NCBI RefSeq assembly: GCF_017315985.1
Contig: NZ_JAFLVR010000011.1
Coordinates: forward strand, 124,001-188,000
Length of the DNA: 64,000 bases
From: Candidatus Enterococcus murrayae
GTDB taxonomy: Bacteria; Bacillota; Bacilli; Lactobacillales; Enterococcaceae
Reading direction: 5' to 3'
A program made the translations under genes and the position numbers. The notes under the pieces were generated by a model, which searched no databases, was not told the DNA's origin, and saw only the letters and a program-made list of their open reading frames with translations. Within the stretch, counting starts at the first letter, position 1. Each line of letters opens with the position of its first letter. This document shows, piece after piece, positions 26,625 to 35,016 of the stretch.

Positions 26625-28466
26625 ATGGCAGAACAAAAACAAAATCGCCCTCGTGGTGGCGGACCTGGACATATGGCTGCGCCAGTAGAAAAAGCCAAAG
26701 ACTTTAAAGGTACGATCAAAAAGTTAGTATCGTATCTTGGCGCATATAAAATCGCGGTTTTCTTTGTAATGATTTTTGCGATGGCCTCAACGATTTTCAA
26801 TATTTGGGGACCAAAAATTCTATCAAAAGCGATTACTGAATTATTTAATGGATTGATTAAGAAGTATCAAGGAACTGGCGATATCAATTTTGAAAAAATC
26901 GGCGGTATCCTGCTCTTCATGTTAGGTCTTTATGTGGTTGCTTCCTTATTCGGGATCATCCAGGGCTGGATCATGTCGACGATTTCACAAAAAATCACTT
27001 ATCGGATGCGTAAAGAGATTTCTGAAAAAATCGATCGCATGCCGATGAACTATTTTGAAAGCCGCACGACTGGTGAGGTCTTGTCACGAATCACTAATGA
27101 CGTGGATACTTTAGGACAATCCTTGAATCAAAGTTTGACTCAATTGATCACTTCAACCTTTACAATTATTGGTGTTATCGTCATGATGCTTTCGATCTCA
27201 GTGAAAATGACGGGAATCGCGATTTTGATCGTGCCGATCTCATTACTGCTGATTATGATCGTTGTGAAGAACTCACAAAAATACTTCAAGACACAACAAG
27301 AATATCTTGGGGTGATCAATGGTAAAGTGGAGGAAACGATCGGTGGTTATACGATCGTTCGCTTATTCAATGATGAAGAAAACTCATTGAAGGACTTCAA
27401 AGAACAAAATGATGTTCTCTTTAAATCAGCTTGGAAATCACAATTTTTATCTGGATTGATGCAGCCGATTATGAACTTTGTTGGTAACTTAGGCTACGTT
27501 GGAGTAGCAATTGCTGGTGGGGTCATGGCATATAATGGCGCGATCACTGTTGGGGATATTCAAGCGTTCATCCAATACGTTCGTAACTTAACCCAACCAA
27601 TCGCCCAACTTGCCCAAGTATCAAATATGCTGCAATCAATGGCTGCAGCGGCTGAACGGGTCTTTGAATTCTTAGCGGAAGACGAAGAAGACCAAATGGC
27701 TGAAAATCCTGTTCAAATCGATAAAGCTAAAGGGATGGTTGATTTTGATCACGTTCAATTTGGCTACACACCAGACAAGATCGTCATTCAAGACTTTACC
27801 TCTCATGTTGATCCGGGTCAGACCGTTGCGATTGTTGGACCAACTGGTGCAGGGAAAACGACAATGGTTAAATTGTTGATGCGTTTTTACGATGTTAATT
27901 CCGGTGCGATCAAGATTGATGGTCATAATATCAAAGACTTCAATCGTGCTGATTTGCGTAAAAATATTGGGATGGTCTTGCAAGATACATGGCTATTTAA
28001 AGGCTCGATTATGGATAACTTGCGCTATGGACGTTTAGATGCTACAGATGAAGAAGTTTACGCAGCTGCGAAAGCCGCCCATGTAGATCACTTCATTAAA
28101 ACATTGCCTGGCGGCTATGATATGGAATTAAATGAAGAGTCTTCTAATATCTCACAAGGACAAAAACAATTGTTGACGATCGCTCGTGCGATTTTAGCGG
28201 ACAAACCAATTTTGATTCTAGATGAAGCAACGTCATCTGTTGATACGCGGACGGAAGGTTTGATTCAAGAAGCTATGAACAATTTGATGGCTGGACGGAC
28301 ATCCTTTGTTATCGCTCACCGATTATCAACAATCAAAGACGCAGATAAGATTCTTTATATGCAAGGCGGAGATATCAAAGAGCAAGGAAGCCACGAAGAA
28401 TTATTGGCTCAAAATGGACTTTACGCGGCACTGTATAACTCACAATTTGAAGAACTACCAGAATAA
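26625..28466 (+). CDS. ABC exporter subunit, catalytic half (pair 2)
   Basis: 613 residues. A basic Gly-rich N-terminus (RPRGGGPGHM), six membrane helices (about 40-340), then an ATPase with GPTGAGKTT, signature ISQGQ and Walker B ILILDEATSSVD with the catalytic Glu. It forms a heterodimer with the preceding subunit, 15 nt upstream, behind a GGAGGAG SD. A MarR regulator at the operon head suggests drug- or stress-induced export. Confidence 0.9.
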   Translation: MAEQKQNRPRGGGPGHMAAPVEKAKDFKGTIKKLVSYLGAYKIAVFFVMIFAMASTIFNIWGPKILSKAITELFNGLIKKYQGTGDINFEKIGGILLFMLGLYVVASLFGIIQGWIMSTISQKITYRMRKEISEKIDRMPMNYFESRTTGEVLSRITNDVDTLGQSLNQSLTQLITSTFTIIGVIVMMLSISVKMTGIAILIVPISLLLIMIVVKNSQKYFKTQQEYLGVINGKVEETIGGYTIVRLFNDEENSLKDFKEQNDVLFKSAWKSQFLSGLMQPIMNFVGNLGYVGVAIAGGVMAYNGAITVGDIQAFIQYVRNLTQPIAQLAQVSNMLQSMAAAAERVFEFLAEDEEDQMAENPVQIDKAKGMVDFDHVQFGYTPDKIVIQDFTSHVDPGQTVAIVGPTGAGKTTMVKLLMRFYDVNSGAIKIDGHNIKDFNRADLRKNIGMVLQDTWLFKGSIMDNLRYGRLDATDEEVYAAAKAAHVDHFIKTLPGGYDMELNEESSNISQGQKQLLTIARAILADKPILILDEATSSVDTRTEGLIQEAMNNLMAGRTSFVIAHRLSTIKDADKILYMQGGDIKEQGSHEELLAQNGLYAALYNSQFEELPE

Positions 28467-28515
28467 AAAGAAGAGGATCAGGCATCTTTTTAAGATGTCC
28501 GATCCTCTTCTTTTT
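28466..28515. terminator. Bidirectional terminator
   Basis: Long stem AAAAGAAGAGGATC...GATCCTCTTCTTTTT with an inner GGCATCTT/AAGATGTC stem. It serves ABC pair 2 and the convergent zinc-ribbon genes. Confidence 0.9.
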
Positions 28516-28516
28516 G

Positions 28517-29107
28517 TTAGTGATGATCTTTATCAGTGATCATCTTGCTTTTCTTTTCGTAAGTAACAGTGACCGAATGTGGCATGTAGTCCCCATCCTT
28601 AGTTCTATTCCAAGTCGCCATCGCTCTTGGTGGCATGCCATAATTTTCTTTTTCCCAACTAATTACTGTATCGGGAACGCCGACAAGTTTTTCTAATTCT
28701 TCATAGCTCGAGCCGCCTGTGAAAGAATAGCTTTCATTGTCATCGTCATAATTTTTTGTTGCGACTTTTACTGATTCATACACACTTTGGGTCCATTCGC
28801 CAGGAAACGCATTTTCCGCTGACGAACTCACCGTGCCGGGTTTGATTGGTTCGTAGGAAGTTTTAACCGCACGGGTAAGTTTGACTTTTAGATAACCTAA
28901 TGGTGCAGCAAAGAAGATGACTGCAAGCACCATACCCAGTAGGAGCCGCCTTCTATTTTTTTGAGTTCCAGACTGTTCCTTGTTTGATGGTGGTACGGTA
29001 TTTTTCTTCGGAGTCAGATAAAGCGTGCCGCAATAATCACATTTCCAGTCATTTTCAACTTGATGGAATTTAGTACTTCCACAATTTATACACTCTTTAT
29101 TTTTCAT
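28517..29107 (-). CDS. Zinc-ribbon membrane protein with BLIP/SmpA-like C-terminus
   Basis: 196 residues: an N-terminal zinc ribbon (CINC...CDYC, about residues 5-30), a basic linker, one membrane helix (about 53-73), and an extracellular domain with YEELEKLVGVPDTV and VTVTYE, resembling the small repeat fold of BLIP-like or SmpA/OmlA domains. I start it at ATG 29107 so the zinc ribbon is at the N-terminus; the SD is weak. It overlaps the end of the upstream paralogue by 11 nt. No function is known to me. Confidence 0.65.
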   Translation of the reverse strand: MKNKECINCGSTKFHQVENDWKCDYCGTLYLTPKKNTVPPSNKEQSGTQKNRRRLLLGMVLAVIFFAAPLGYLKVKLTRAVKTSYEPIKPGTVSSSAENAFPGEWTQSVYESVKVATKNYDDDNESYSFTGGSSYEELEKLVGVPDTVISWEKENYGMPPRAMATWNRTKDGDYMPHSVTVTYEKKSKMITDKDHH

Positions 29108-30104
29108 GATAAAGTCCATCCGATCCATAGTTTTCAGGGAAGTCATCTGGGTACTTTCCTAAACCTGCCCGCGGGTATTTTTCAGGCAGTCGCGTAAAGG
29201 AAACATAGCGCACGATTGGTGTTACATATTCTATTTGATTATTTGAGAAATAGACGTTCGGTTTTCCCTGTTTCTCGTAGACGAATTGCTTCGAGTAATC
29301 TCCATAGGTGCTATCTTGATTTATCGCAATAAAAGTTCTGACTTCCCTCCAAGTTAGCTGCCCCTGCAGCCATTGTTCCCTCAGCATCTTGGCCTCATGG
29401 TTTACTGGATTATCCTCTTTATCAAATTCAAGTGCCAGATTTTTCCGGATTTGTTCAGAGTCAGTAATGATTTCATCTGGTTGTCCCCAAATCCGTATAA
29501 TATCTGAAGCGGAGTATTGATTGAAATCTGGTCCGAAAGCAGTTAGAAACCCTGCCTCGCGGTAATAGGTTGTTACCGCGAATTCTGAATTGGGATTTTC
29601 GATAATCATATCCGCTTTAGGCGGTGTTTTAGTTCTATTGTTTTTTGCAGAATCGTGTTCTGTTTGGGCCTTGATCAATCGCGCCTCGAATTCTTTTGTA
29701 TTTTCTCCACCATACTCTTTGATAGATGCTTTGGCCTGTTCGATTGCTTTCTGATTTAAAGAAAGTTCCGCAATTCGAATATTTCTTTCTGGATTGCTCA
29801 ATTGGCCAGCTGAATAACCAGCTTTTTTTGAGCTATTGTTTTTGGTAATGTTGAAAGAAGGATTCTTTTTTACTGACGCTTTCTCCCTTGAGGCAGATAT
29901 GAGAATGCTGCTGGTTAAAAAAAGAATGAAAATAACCAGCAAAGTAATCCGTATGATAGGCGGTTTCTTACGAAGAGCAGTATTCTGCCCAAGCTCATCC
30001 TCACTTTCAAGTTCATAAACAGTATGACAATACGTGCATTCATAGCCTTCTCTGGCTTTGTTAAAGCGGTTTCCTCCGCAATACTTACAAACTAACCCCT
30101 TCAT
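29097..30104 (-). CDS. Larger zinc-ribbon membrane protein, paralogue of the next gene
   Basis: 335 residues: zinc ribbon (CKYC...CTYC, about 6-30), membrane helix (about 50-70), a charged helical region (about 100-165), then a domain with SASDIIRIWGQPDEI that echoes the GVPDTV motif of its neighbour. It has an ATG start with a GGGAG SD. It is first of a two-gene operon on the minus strand. The zinc ribbon faces the cytoplasm and the rest should be outside. The function is unknown; a possible envelope-stress sensor is only a guess. Confidence 0.7.
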   Translation of the reverse strand: MKGLVCKYCGGNRFNKAREGYECTYCHTVYELESEDELGQNTALRKKPPIIRITLLVIFILFLTSSILISASREKASVKKNPSFNITKNNSSKKAGYSAGQLSNPERNIRIAELSLNQKAIEQAKASIKEYGGENTKEFEARLIKAQTEHDSAKNNRTKTPPKADMIIENPNSEFAVTTYYREAGFLTAFGPDFNQYSASDIIRIWGQPDEIITDSEQIRKNLALEFDKEDNPVNHEAKMLREQWLQGQLTWREVRTFIAINQDSTYGDYSKQFVYEKQGKPNVYFSNNQIEYVTPIVRYVSFTRLPEKYPRAGLGKYPDDFPENYGSDGLYHEK

Positions 30105-30271
30105 TTTTCTCCCTACCCTAAGTTTTTATTTCGCACAAGTTATCCATTGAATAACTTTAATAAATGATACCATGGGGCAAACCTAGGAGAAAGGGAGAGA
30201 TTGAATTATTGACTGGAAGATTATGAGCTGAGCAGCTGGATGTTCGGAACATAATTTCTGTTATAGTTAAG

Positions 30272-30344
30272 TTTGTTCTAGATTGACTATTTATAGATAA
30301 AATGATAGGTTTTTAATAGAGAATAATTTCTTGTTTTAGAACAA
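30272..30344 (+). promoter_or_regulatory. Operator-like repeats before the aldolase gene
   Basis: TTTGTTCTAGA at 30272-30282, just before a TTGACT box (30283-30288), and TTGTTTTAGAACAA at 30331-30344 (arms TTGTT/AACAA). Similar TTGTTC/GAAC half-sites are at the divergent promoters near 34845 and 34973, so one regulator may bind all three. The -10 for TTGACT is poor. Confidence 0.4.
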
Positions 30345-30368
30345 AATTTCAAAAAGGAGTTGTGTTAC

Positions 30369-31010
30369 ATGCTAGAGGAAGAAAAGAAGCTGCTAGTTGA
30401 ATACGGAAAGAAGCTGATTTCAACAGGTTTAACAGCTGGCACTGGTGGGAATCTCAGTTTATATGATCCCAAAAAACAGCTGATTGCTATTACACCAAGT
30501 GGGATCGATTATTTTGAGATGACTGAGGCAGATATTGTTTTACTGAATCTTGAAGGAGAAGTCATTGAAGGAAATCGCAAGCCTTCAAGTGAATGGCAGA
30601 TGCATTTGATTAATTATCAAATGCGTGGAGATGAGATTCGTGCAGTTGTACATGCCCATTCAACTTTTAGTTCGATCCTTGCAACTTGTCGTAGAGATTT
30701 ACCGGCAAGCAATTATATGATAGCGGTTGCAGGAGGCGATGATGTACGTTGTTCCAAATATGCAACTTTTGGAACGGAGAAGTTGGCTGAGTATGCATTT
30801 GAAGCGATGCAGGATCGTTATGCGTGCTTTTTAGCAAATCATGGTTTGTTGACTTGTGGGCCCACACTAAAGGAGGCTTTTTCGGTGGCGACTGAGATTG
30901 AACGGTTGGCAGGGCTGCACGTAGGAGCTTCATTATTAGGAAAACCAGTGATATTAGATAAAGCAGACATGGCAAGGGTACATGAGCAATTTCCAAATTA
31001 TGGGCAATGA
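30369..31010 (+). CDS. Class II aldolase, L-fuculose-phosphate aldolase-like
   Basis: 213 residues, class II aldolase/adducin fold. It has GTGGNLSLYD, TPSGIDY and KPSSEWQMH (phosphate and acid/base region), the metal-binding HAHS (about residues 93-96) and NHGLL (about 154). The acidic residue in SSEW fits the FucA subgroup. It should cleave a phosphorylated ketose to DHAP and an aldehyde, using Zn2+. ATG 30369 follows AAAGGAGT by 8 nt. It is followed by the dehydrogenase gene 32 nt later. Substrate uncertain. Confidence 0.8.
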   Translation: MLEEEKKLLVEYGKKLISTGLTAGTGGNLSLYDPKKQLIAITPSGIDYFEMTEADIVLLNLEGEVIEGNRKPSSEWQMHLINYQMRGDEIRAVVHAHSTFSSILATCRRDLPASNYMIAVAGGDDVRCSKYATFGTEKLAEYAFEAMQDRYACFLANHGLLTCGPTLKEAFSVATEIERLAGLHVGASLLGKPVILDKADMARVHEQFPNYGQ

Positions 31011-31042
31011 GTTGATTTTGATAGTGAGAGAGGAGCAGAAAA

Positions 31043-32083
31043 ATGAGCAAAATAATTGTTGTTGGTGATACATTTGTTTCGTCAGACACATTGAAAAGGG
31101 CGGTTGAGACGATGGGATTGCCAGAGCCGTTAGAGATCGTTGCCTTAGAATGGCATACAACGGATTCACCAGAGGAATTCCAAAGAAAGTTAAAGCTGAT
31201 TGAGGAGAACGGTCCGGAAGGAGTTGAACTTCCAGAAGGAATGATGGAGGAACTGCCAGACGCGGAGTACTTATTTGTCCATGTAGCACCCATATCAGGT
31301 GAGCTGCTGAATATGGCAAAGAAGTTAAAAATGATAGGGACATGTCGCGGTGGGGTAGAACATATCAATGTAAGCTTGGCGAAGGATAAAAACATTCCGA
31401 TTATTCATGTTATTCGAAACGCCGAACCAGTTGCAGACTATGCGATTGGATTGATGTACACGGTGACTAGAAATATTGCTCTTTCTCATGCGGCAGTCAT
31501 GCAAGGAAAGTGGCCTAAAAGTTTTCCCAATGATGCCTCTCGAACAACGCTTTCTGCACAAACAGTGGGGCTGGTAGGCTTGGGGCATATCGGGAAAATG
31601 GTTGCACAGCGTTTGATAAAACTTGGTGTTAAAGTACTTGCCTATGATCCGTTTATTGATCAAGAAACGCTTTTGGAATCGGGACTGAATGTGCAATTTG
31701 TTTCTTTAAATGAACTGTTTGCAGAAGCAGATATTGTTTCTTTGCATATGCGGGTAACGCCAGCGACGGAGAATTTGGTGAATAAAGAATTGTTGGCACT
31801 GATGAAGCCCAGTGCTTATTTAATCAATACTGCCCGGCCAGGGATTCTTGATAAAGAGGCCTTTGTTGCAGCGTTGCGGAAACGAGAAATTACTGGGGCG
31901 GCGATCGATGTGGTGTGGGAGGAACCGATTCATCCGGATGATCCTTTACTCGAGTTGGATAATTTAGTTATTACCTCACATATTGCTGGAGATACTGTAG
32001 ACGCGATTCCCAACTCCCCTTTTTTGTTGGCACGAACGGTAAAAGAGTATTTAAAAACGGGGAAAAGTGAATTTATCATCTAA
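31043..32083 (+). CDS. D-isomer-specific 2-hydroxyacid dehydrogenase
   Basis: 346 residues. The NAD-binding Rossmann motif is GLVGLGHIGKMVAQ (about 176-189). The catalytic Arg is probably in INTARPG (about 258), the Glu in VVWEEP (about 290) and the His in TSHIAGD (about 311). It resembles phosphoglycerate-dehydrogenase-like enzymes; the substrate is not clear and could be a sugar acid. It has the same operon as the FucA-like aldolase, so it may oxidise or reduce a product of that cleavage. Confidence 0.82.
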   Translation: MSKIIVVGDTFVSSDTLKRAVETMGLPEPLEIVALEWHTTDSPEEFQRKLKLIEENGPEGVELPEGMMEELPDAEYLFVHVAPISGELLNMAKKLKMIGTCRGGVEHINVSLAKDKNIPIIHVIRNAEPVADYAIGLMYTVTRNIALSHAAVMQGKWPKSFPNDASRTTLSAQTVGLVGLGHIGKMVAQRLIKLGVKVLAYDPFIDQETLLESGLNVQFVSLNELFAEADIVSLHMRVTPATENLVNKELLALMKPSAYLINTARPGILDKEAFVAALRKREITGAAIDVVWEEPIHPDDPLLELDNLVITSHIAGDTVDAIPNSPFLLARTVKEYLKTGKSEFII

Positions 32084-32124
32084 AAAAGCGCTCCTGAGAA
32101 ATTAGTTCTCAGGGGCGCTTTTTT
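32082..32124. terminator. Bidirectional terminator
   Basis: AAAAAAGCGC-CCTGAGAA / TTCTCAGG-GCGCTTTTTT, A-tract left and T-tract right, between the convergent dehydrogenase and transketolase genes. Confidence 0.9.
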
Positions 32125-32201
32125 GGATTGCTTCATTAAAAGTATATCATTTTTGCAAAATGACGCTTTAGTGAATTCGTTTTATCGGCAACATGCTTTT
32201 C

Positions 32202-33191
32202 TTACACACGGTCGTAATCTTCTAAGCGAATTTCTTCCAATTCTTCTTCGTTGAAGCCAAGGTCTTTGTCTAAGATTTTTTCTACTGCTCTGATTAGAGA
32301 AGCGGCATCTAGTCCATATTTTTTCAGTAGGTATGGTTTTGACGCACCATGAGTCCACTCGTCATTGATTCCAACTTTTATTAATTGTTTATGGAGCTGA
32401 TGCTCTAGCATTACTTCACCGACTGCAGTGCCAAGACCGCCGATAGTCACATGGTTTTCCATGGTAACTACTCCATGTTTTACTTTTTCAATGGATTCCA
32501 CTACTAAGGGGTCAGTAAATGGTTTCAGTGTTGTGATATGAACATGTTGAACAGAAACGCCATGTTTTTCCAGCCATTGCGTTGCTCGCATCGCTTCTTC
32601 AGTACAGATACTGCTTGAGAACAAGGCGATATCTTCACCCTCTGAAATGACGCGGCCTTTATTGAACTCAGTGGGTTTGTCAGGAGAGAACAGACGCGGC
32701 ATTTGTCCGCGAAGCATTCTGACATAAATCGGTCCATTGACCTCTTTACAGATATTCAATGCGGATTCAACATCAGTCGCGTCCCCACAATCAAAAATGG
32801 TCATATTTGGAATAGTTCGCAAAATACCTACATCTTCAATGGATTGATGGGTAACACCACCAGGAGTAGTGATACCAGGTACAAAGCCTAAAAGTGAAAC
32901 AGGGAGATTAGGATAAGCGATCGACATTTCTAATTGATCTAACGGTCTGCGATAAAGAAACACCGCGAAAGTGTGTAAAAATGGTCGAAAACCTTCTCTA
33001 GCTAATCCAGCAGCCCAGCTCAGCATATTTTGTTCAGCAATCCCCATAGATAGATATTTTTCAGGGAAAACTTTTGGAAATTCCTTTACCTCGCAGGAGG
33101 TCCCTAGATCGGCAGATAAAACTAAAACATCCTCGTTTTCTTGAGCGAATTTAATCATATTTTTTGAATGAACATCTGATTCGATTTTCAT
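32202..33191 (-). CDS. Transketolase, C-terminal subunit
   Basis: 329 residues covering the pyrimidine-binding and C-terminal domains of transketolase. The thiamine-diphosphate glutamate is in GIAEQNML (about residue 75). Later motifs are PGGVTHQSIEDVG and VTMENHVTIGGLG. With the N-terminal subunit upstream it makes a complete split enzyme that moves two-carbon units between sugar phosphates. It has an ATG start with an AAAGGAG SD; the sequence AAAGGAGTTTTATTATG also precedes its partner. Third gene of a minus-strand operon. Confidence 0.9.
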   Translation of the reverse strand: MKIESDVHSKNMIKFAQENEDVLVLSADLGTSCEVKEFPKVFPEKYLSMGIAEQNMLSWAAGLAREGFRPFLHTFAVFLYRRPLDQLEMSIAYPNLPVSLLGFVPGITTPGGVTHQSIEDVGILRTIPNMTIFDCGDATDVESALNICKEVNGPIYVRMLRGQMPRLFSPDKPTEFNKGRVISEGEDIALFSSSICTEEAMRATQWLEKHGVSVQHVHITTLKPFTDPLVVESIEKVKHGVVTMENHVTIGGLGTAVGEVMLEHQLHKQLIKVGINDEWTHGASKPYLLKKYGLDAASLIRAVEKILDKDLGFNEEELEEIRLEDYDRV

Positions 33192-33215
33192 AATAAAACT
33201 CCTTTCTAGTTTTGC

Positions 33216-34121
33216 CTACATTTCATTGTAGAACTTGGTATATTTATCGATTTCTTCCCCTTGTTTTAAACGAACAAAATGCAGGATTGGTTTTCTTTCA
33301 TTTAAGTATGGGATACCTTGAGTCGGGTCAGTGTAGCAAAGAATCACTAAAGGCTTGTTCTTTTCTCCTTGTTTGGCGGCTTCCTCGATAGCCTGGATGT
33401 CGTGGCCGTTTACAGAGACCGCTTTTGCACCAAAAGCAGTGAAGCGATTTTCTAAAGGCTCGATGTTCATGACCTTCTTGGTTTCTCCTTCGACTTGCTG
33501 ACCGTTGATATCAACCAATAAAACTAGATTGTCCAATTCATAAAAAGCAGCAGCTTGAATGGCTTCCCATAATTGGCCCTCTTGCATCTCACCATCGGAC
33601 ATCATAACGAATACGCGTCCTTCTTCGCCGCGCAGTTTTCGTGCATGTGCCGTTCCGCCAGCGACACTGATTGCTTGATCCAATGTTCCCGCTGCGTTTT
33701 CAAAGCCTGGGGTGTGATTGGCTCCGATCATCTCCATTGAATAGCCGTCCCGATTAAACATTTCTAAGGCTTTTTCGTCTAAACGGTTCGCTTCGATCAA
33801 AGCCGCATAGACAGGTGCCGCATAATGTGCAGGTGAAATAAAGAAACGGTCATAGGGTGCTTTTAATGAGCCATGGTATTCTGCCCCTTGAATATAATCC
33901 ATATTCTCCTTGGAAGGGGTCCCTGGAAATTTTTCCGGTAGGCGAGGTGCTTTGCTCTCGCTTAAATTAAGCACACGCAAGTAAAGAGTAGCGAAAAGTT
34001 CTGCCGAAGAACATGCCTGTGATAGATAACAGCCATTTCTTTCAATCGTCAGTTTTAATACGTGTTTACGAATGTTCTTTGCGGCTTTTTCTACATCAGC
34101 GATCGTATAATTGTTTGCCAT
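33216..34121 (-). CDS. Transketolase, N-terminal (TPP-binding) subunit
   Basis: 301 residues. It has the diphosphate/Mg2+ motif SDGEMQEGQLWEA...LVDING (about residues 168-205), with Ser for the first Gly of the usual GDGE, and the substrate-binding His in SPAHYAAP (about 97). Split transketolases of this size occur in dedicated catabolic routes (for example apiose and sulfoquinovose pathways) besides the house-keeping fused enzyme. It lies 24 nt before its partner and 29 nt after the AraD-like gene. Confidence 0.9.
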   Translation of the reverse strand: MANNYTIADVEKAAKNIRKHVLKLTIERNGCYLSQACSSAELFATLYLRVLNLSESKAPRLPEKFPGTPSKENMDYIQGAEYHGSLKAPYDRFFISPAHYAAPVYAALIEANRLDEKALEMFNRDGYSMEMIGANHTPGFENAAGTLDQAISVAGGTAHARKLRGEEGRVFVMMSDGEMQEGQLWEAIQAAAFYELDNLVLLVDINGQQVEGETKKVMNIEPLENRFTAFGAKAVSVNGHDIQAIEEAAKQGEKNKPLVILCYTDPTQGIPYLNERKPILHFVRLKQGEEIDKYTKFYNEM

Positions 34122-34150
34122 AATAAAACTCCTTTTTCATATTAATATAG

Positions 34151-34804
34151 TTATTTTTGACCGTAATTATTTTGATAAAAATCATATACCTCTGAAGTAT
34201 ATGAGGGTTCTAATGGTTTAAGTGCTGCATTTAGTGTTCGTGCGTAATAGACGCTTTGAGCGGTTTCTTCAAGGATGACAGCATTTTTAAGTGAGTTCGT
34301 AGCAGATTTTCCCACGGTAAAGACGCCATGGTTTCTTAATAGAATCGCTGGGCATTTTGTTTCTTTGTAGCATCGTACGATTTCAGCACCAATGGCTTTC
34401 TCGCCAACAGCGGCGATTTCAGACAAAGGAATTTCTCTGCCGAAAACAGCGGCAGAAGTTGTTGTATAGATTGGCAGTGGTTCTCCAGCGATTGAAAAAG
34501 CAGTAGCATATGGGGAATGTGTATGAGTAATCCCCAAAATTTCCGGACAATGATTGTATACATACAAATGAGATTCAGTATCGACTGACGGTGCCAACTC
34601 ACCTTCAATCACATTGCCGGCTAAATCTACAACAATCATGTCATTCGGAGTTAAATCATCAAAATGAATACCGCTTGGTTTGATGACCACATATTCAGTT
34701 TCTGGATCTTTTGCGCTGACATTCCCGCTCGTCCATAAAACCAATCCATTTTTAGGAAGCGCTTTATTATCTTTGCAAACAGACTCTTTCAATTGTTCAA
34801 GCAT
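34151..34804 (-). CDS. AraD-like class II aldolase/epimerase with altered active site
   Basis: 217 residues, close to L-ribulose-5-phosphate 4-epimerases: LVLWTSGNVSAKDPE, VIKPSGIHFDDL, metal ligands in THTHS (about 95-99) and RNHGVFT (about 165). In E. coli AraD the catalytic Asp120 sits in HADYFYG; the ungapped equivalent here is SAAVFGR, so Asp is Ala. It may therefore be an aldolase or decarboxylase rather than a 4-epimerase. First gene of the operon with the split transketolase, with a GGAGG SD. Confidence 0.75.
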   Translation of the reverse strand: MLEQLKESVCKDNKALPKNGLVLWTSGNVSAKDPETEYVVIKPSGIHFDDLTPNDMIVVDLAGNVIEGELAPSVDTESHLYVYNHCPEILGITHTHSPYATAFSIAGEPLPIYTTTSAAVFGREIPLSEIAAVGEKAIGAEIVRCYKETKCPAILLRNHGVFTVGKSATNSLKNAVILEETAQSVYYARTLNAALKPLEPSYTSEVYDFYQNNYGQK

Positions 34805-34831
34805 AACGATACCTCCAATATTGTTTTTTAC

Positions 34832-34860
34832 ATTATTTCATCTATAAGAACAATTGTCAA
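34832..34860 (-). promoter_or_regulatory. Minus-strand promoter of the aldolase-transketolase operon
   Basis: On the minus strand: consensus TTGACA (34860-34855), 17-bp spacer, AATAAT (34837-34832). The spacer carries ATTGTTCTTATAG, sharing TTGTTC with the other candidate operators of the island. Confidence 0.7.
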
Positions 34861-34915
34861 TATACCAATAACCCTATTTTTTTCAATGTAACTGAATAAG
34901 TTAGTTTTTAACTGG

Positions 34916-34929
34916 TGTAATCGTTTCCA
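34916..34929 (+). promoter_or_regulatory. cre site (CcpA box)
   Basis: TGTAATCGTTTCCA matches TGWNANCGNTNNCA at every position. It lies between the divergent promoters, so glucose repression of both halves of the island is likely. Confidence 0.75.
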
Positions 34930-34937
34930 AAAAAGTA

Positions 34938-34966
34938 TTGACAGATATAAAAACCCATGCGATACT
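34938..34966 (+). promoter_or_regulatory. Promoter of the PTS operon
   Basis: TTGACA (34938-34943), 17-bp spacer, GATACT (34961-34966). The half-site AGTTCTAACAAG follows at the expected transcription start (about 34973-34984). Confidence 0.7.
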
Positions 34967-35016
34967 TTTCATAAGTTCTAACAAGTGAAAAAAAGTTCAA
35001 TAAAGGAGGAATTATT

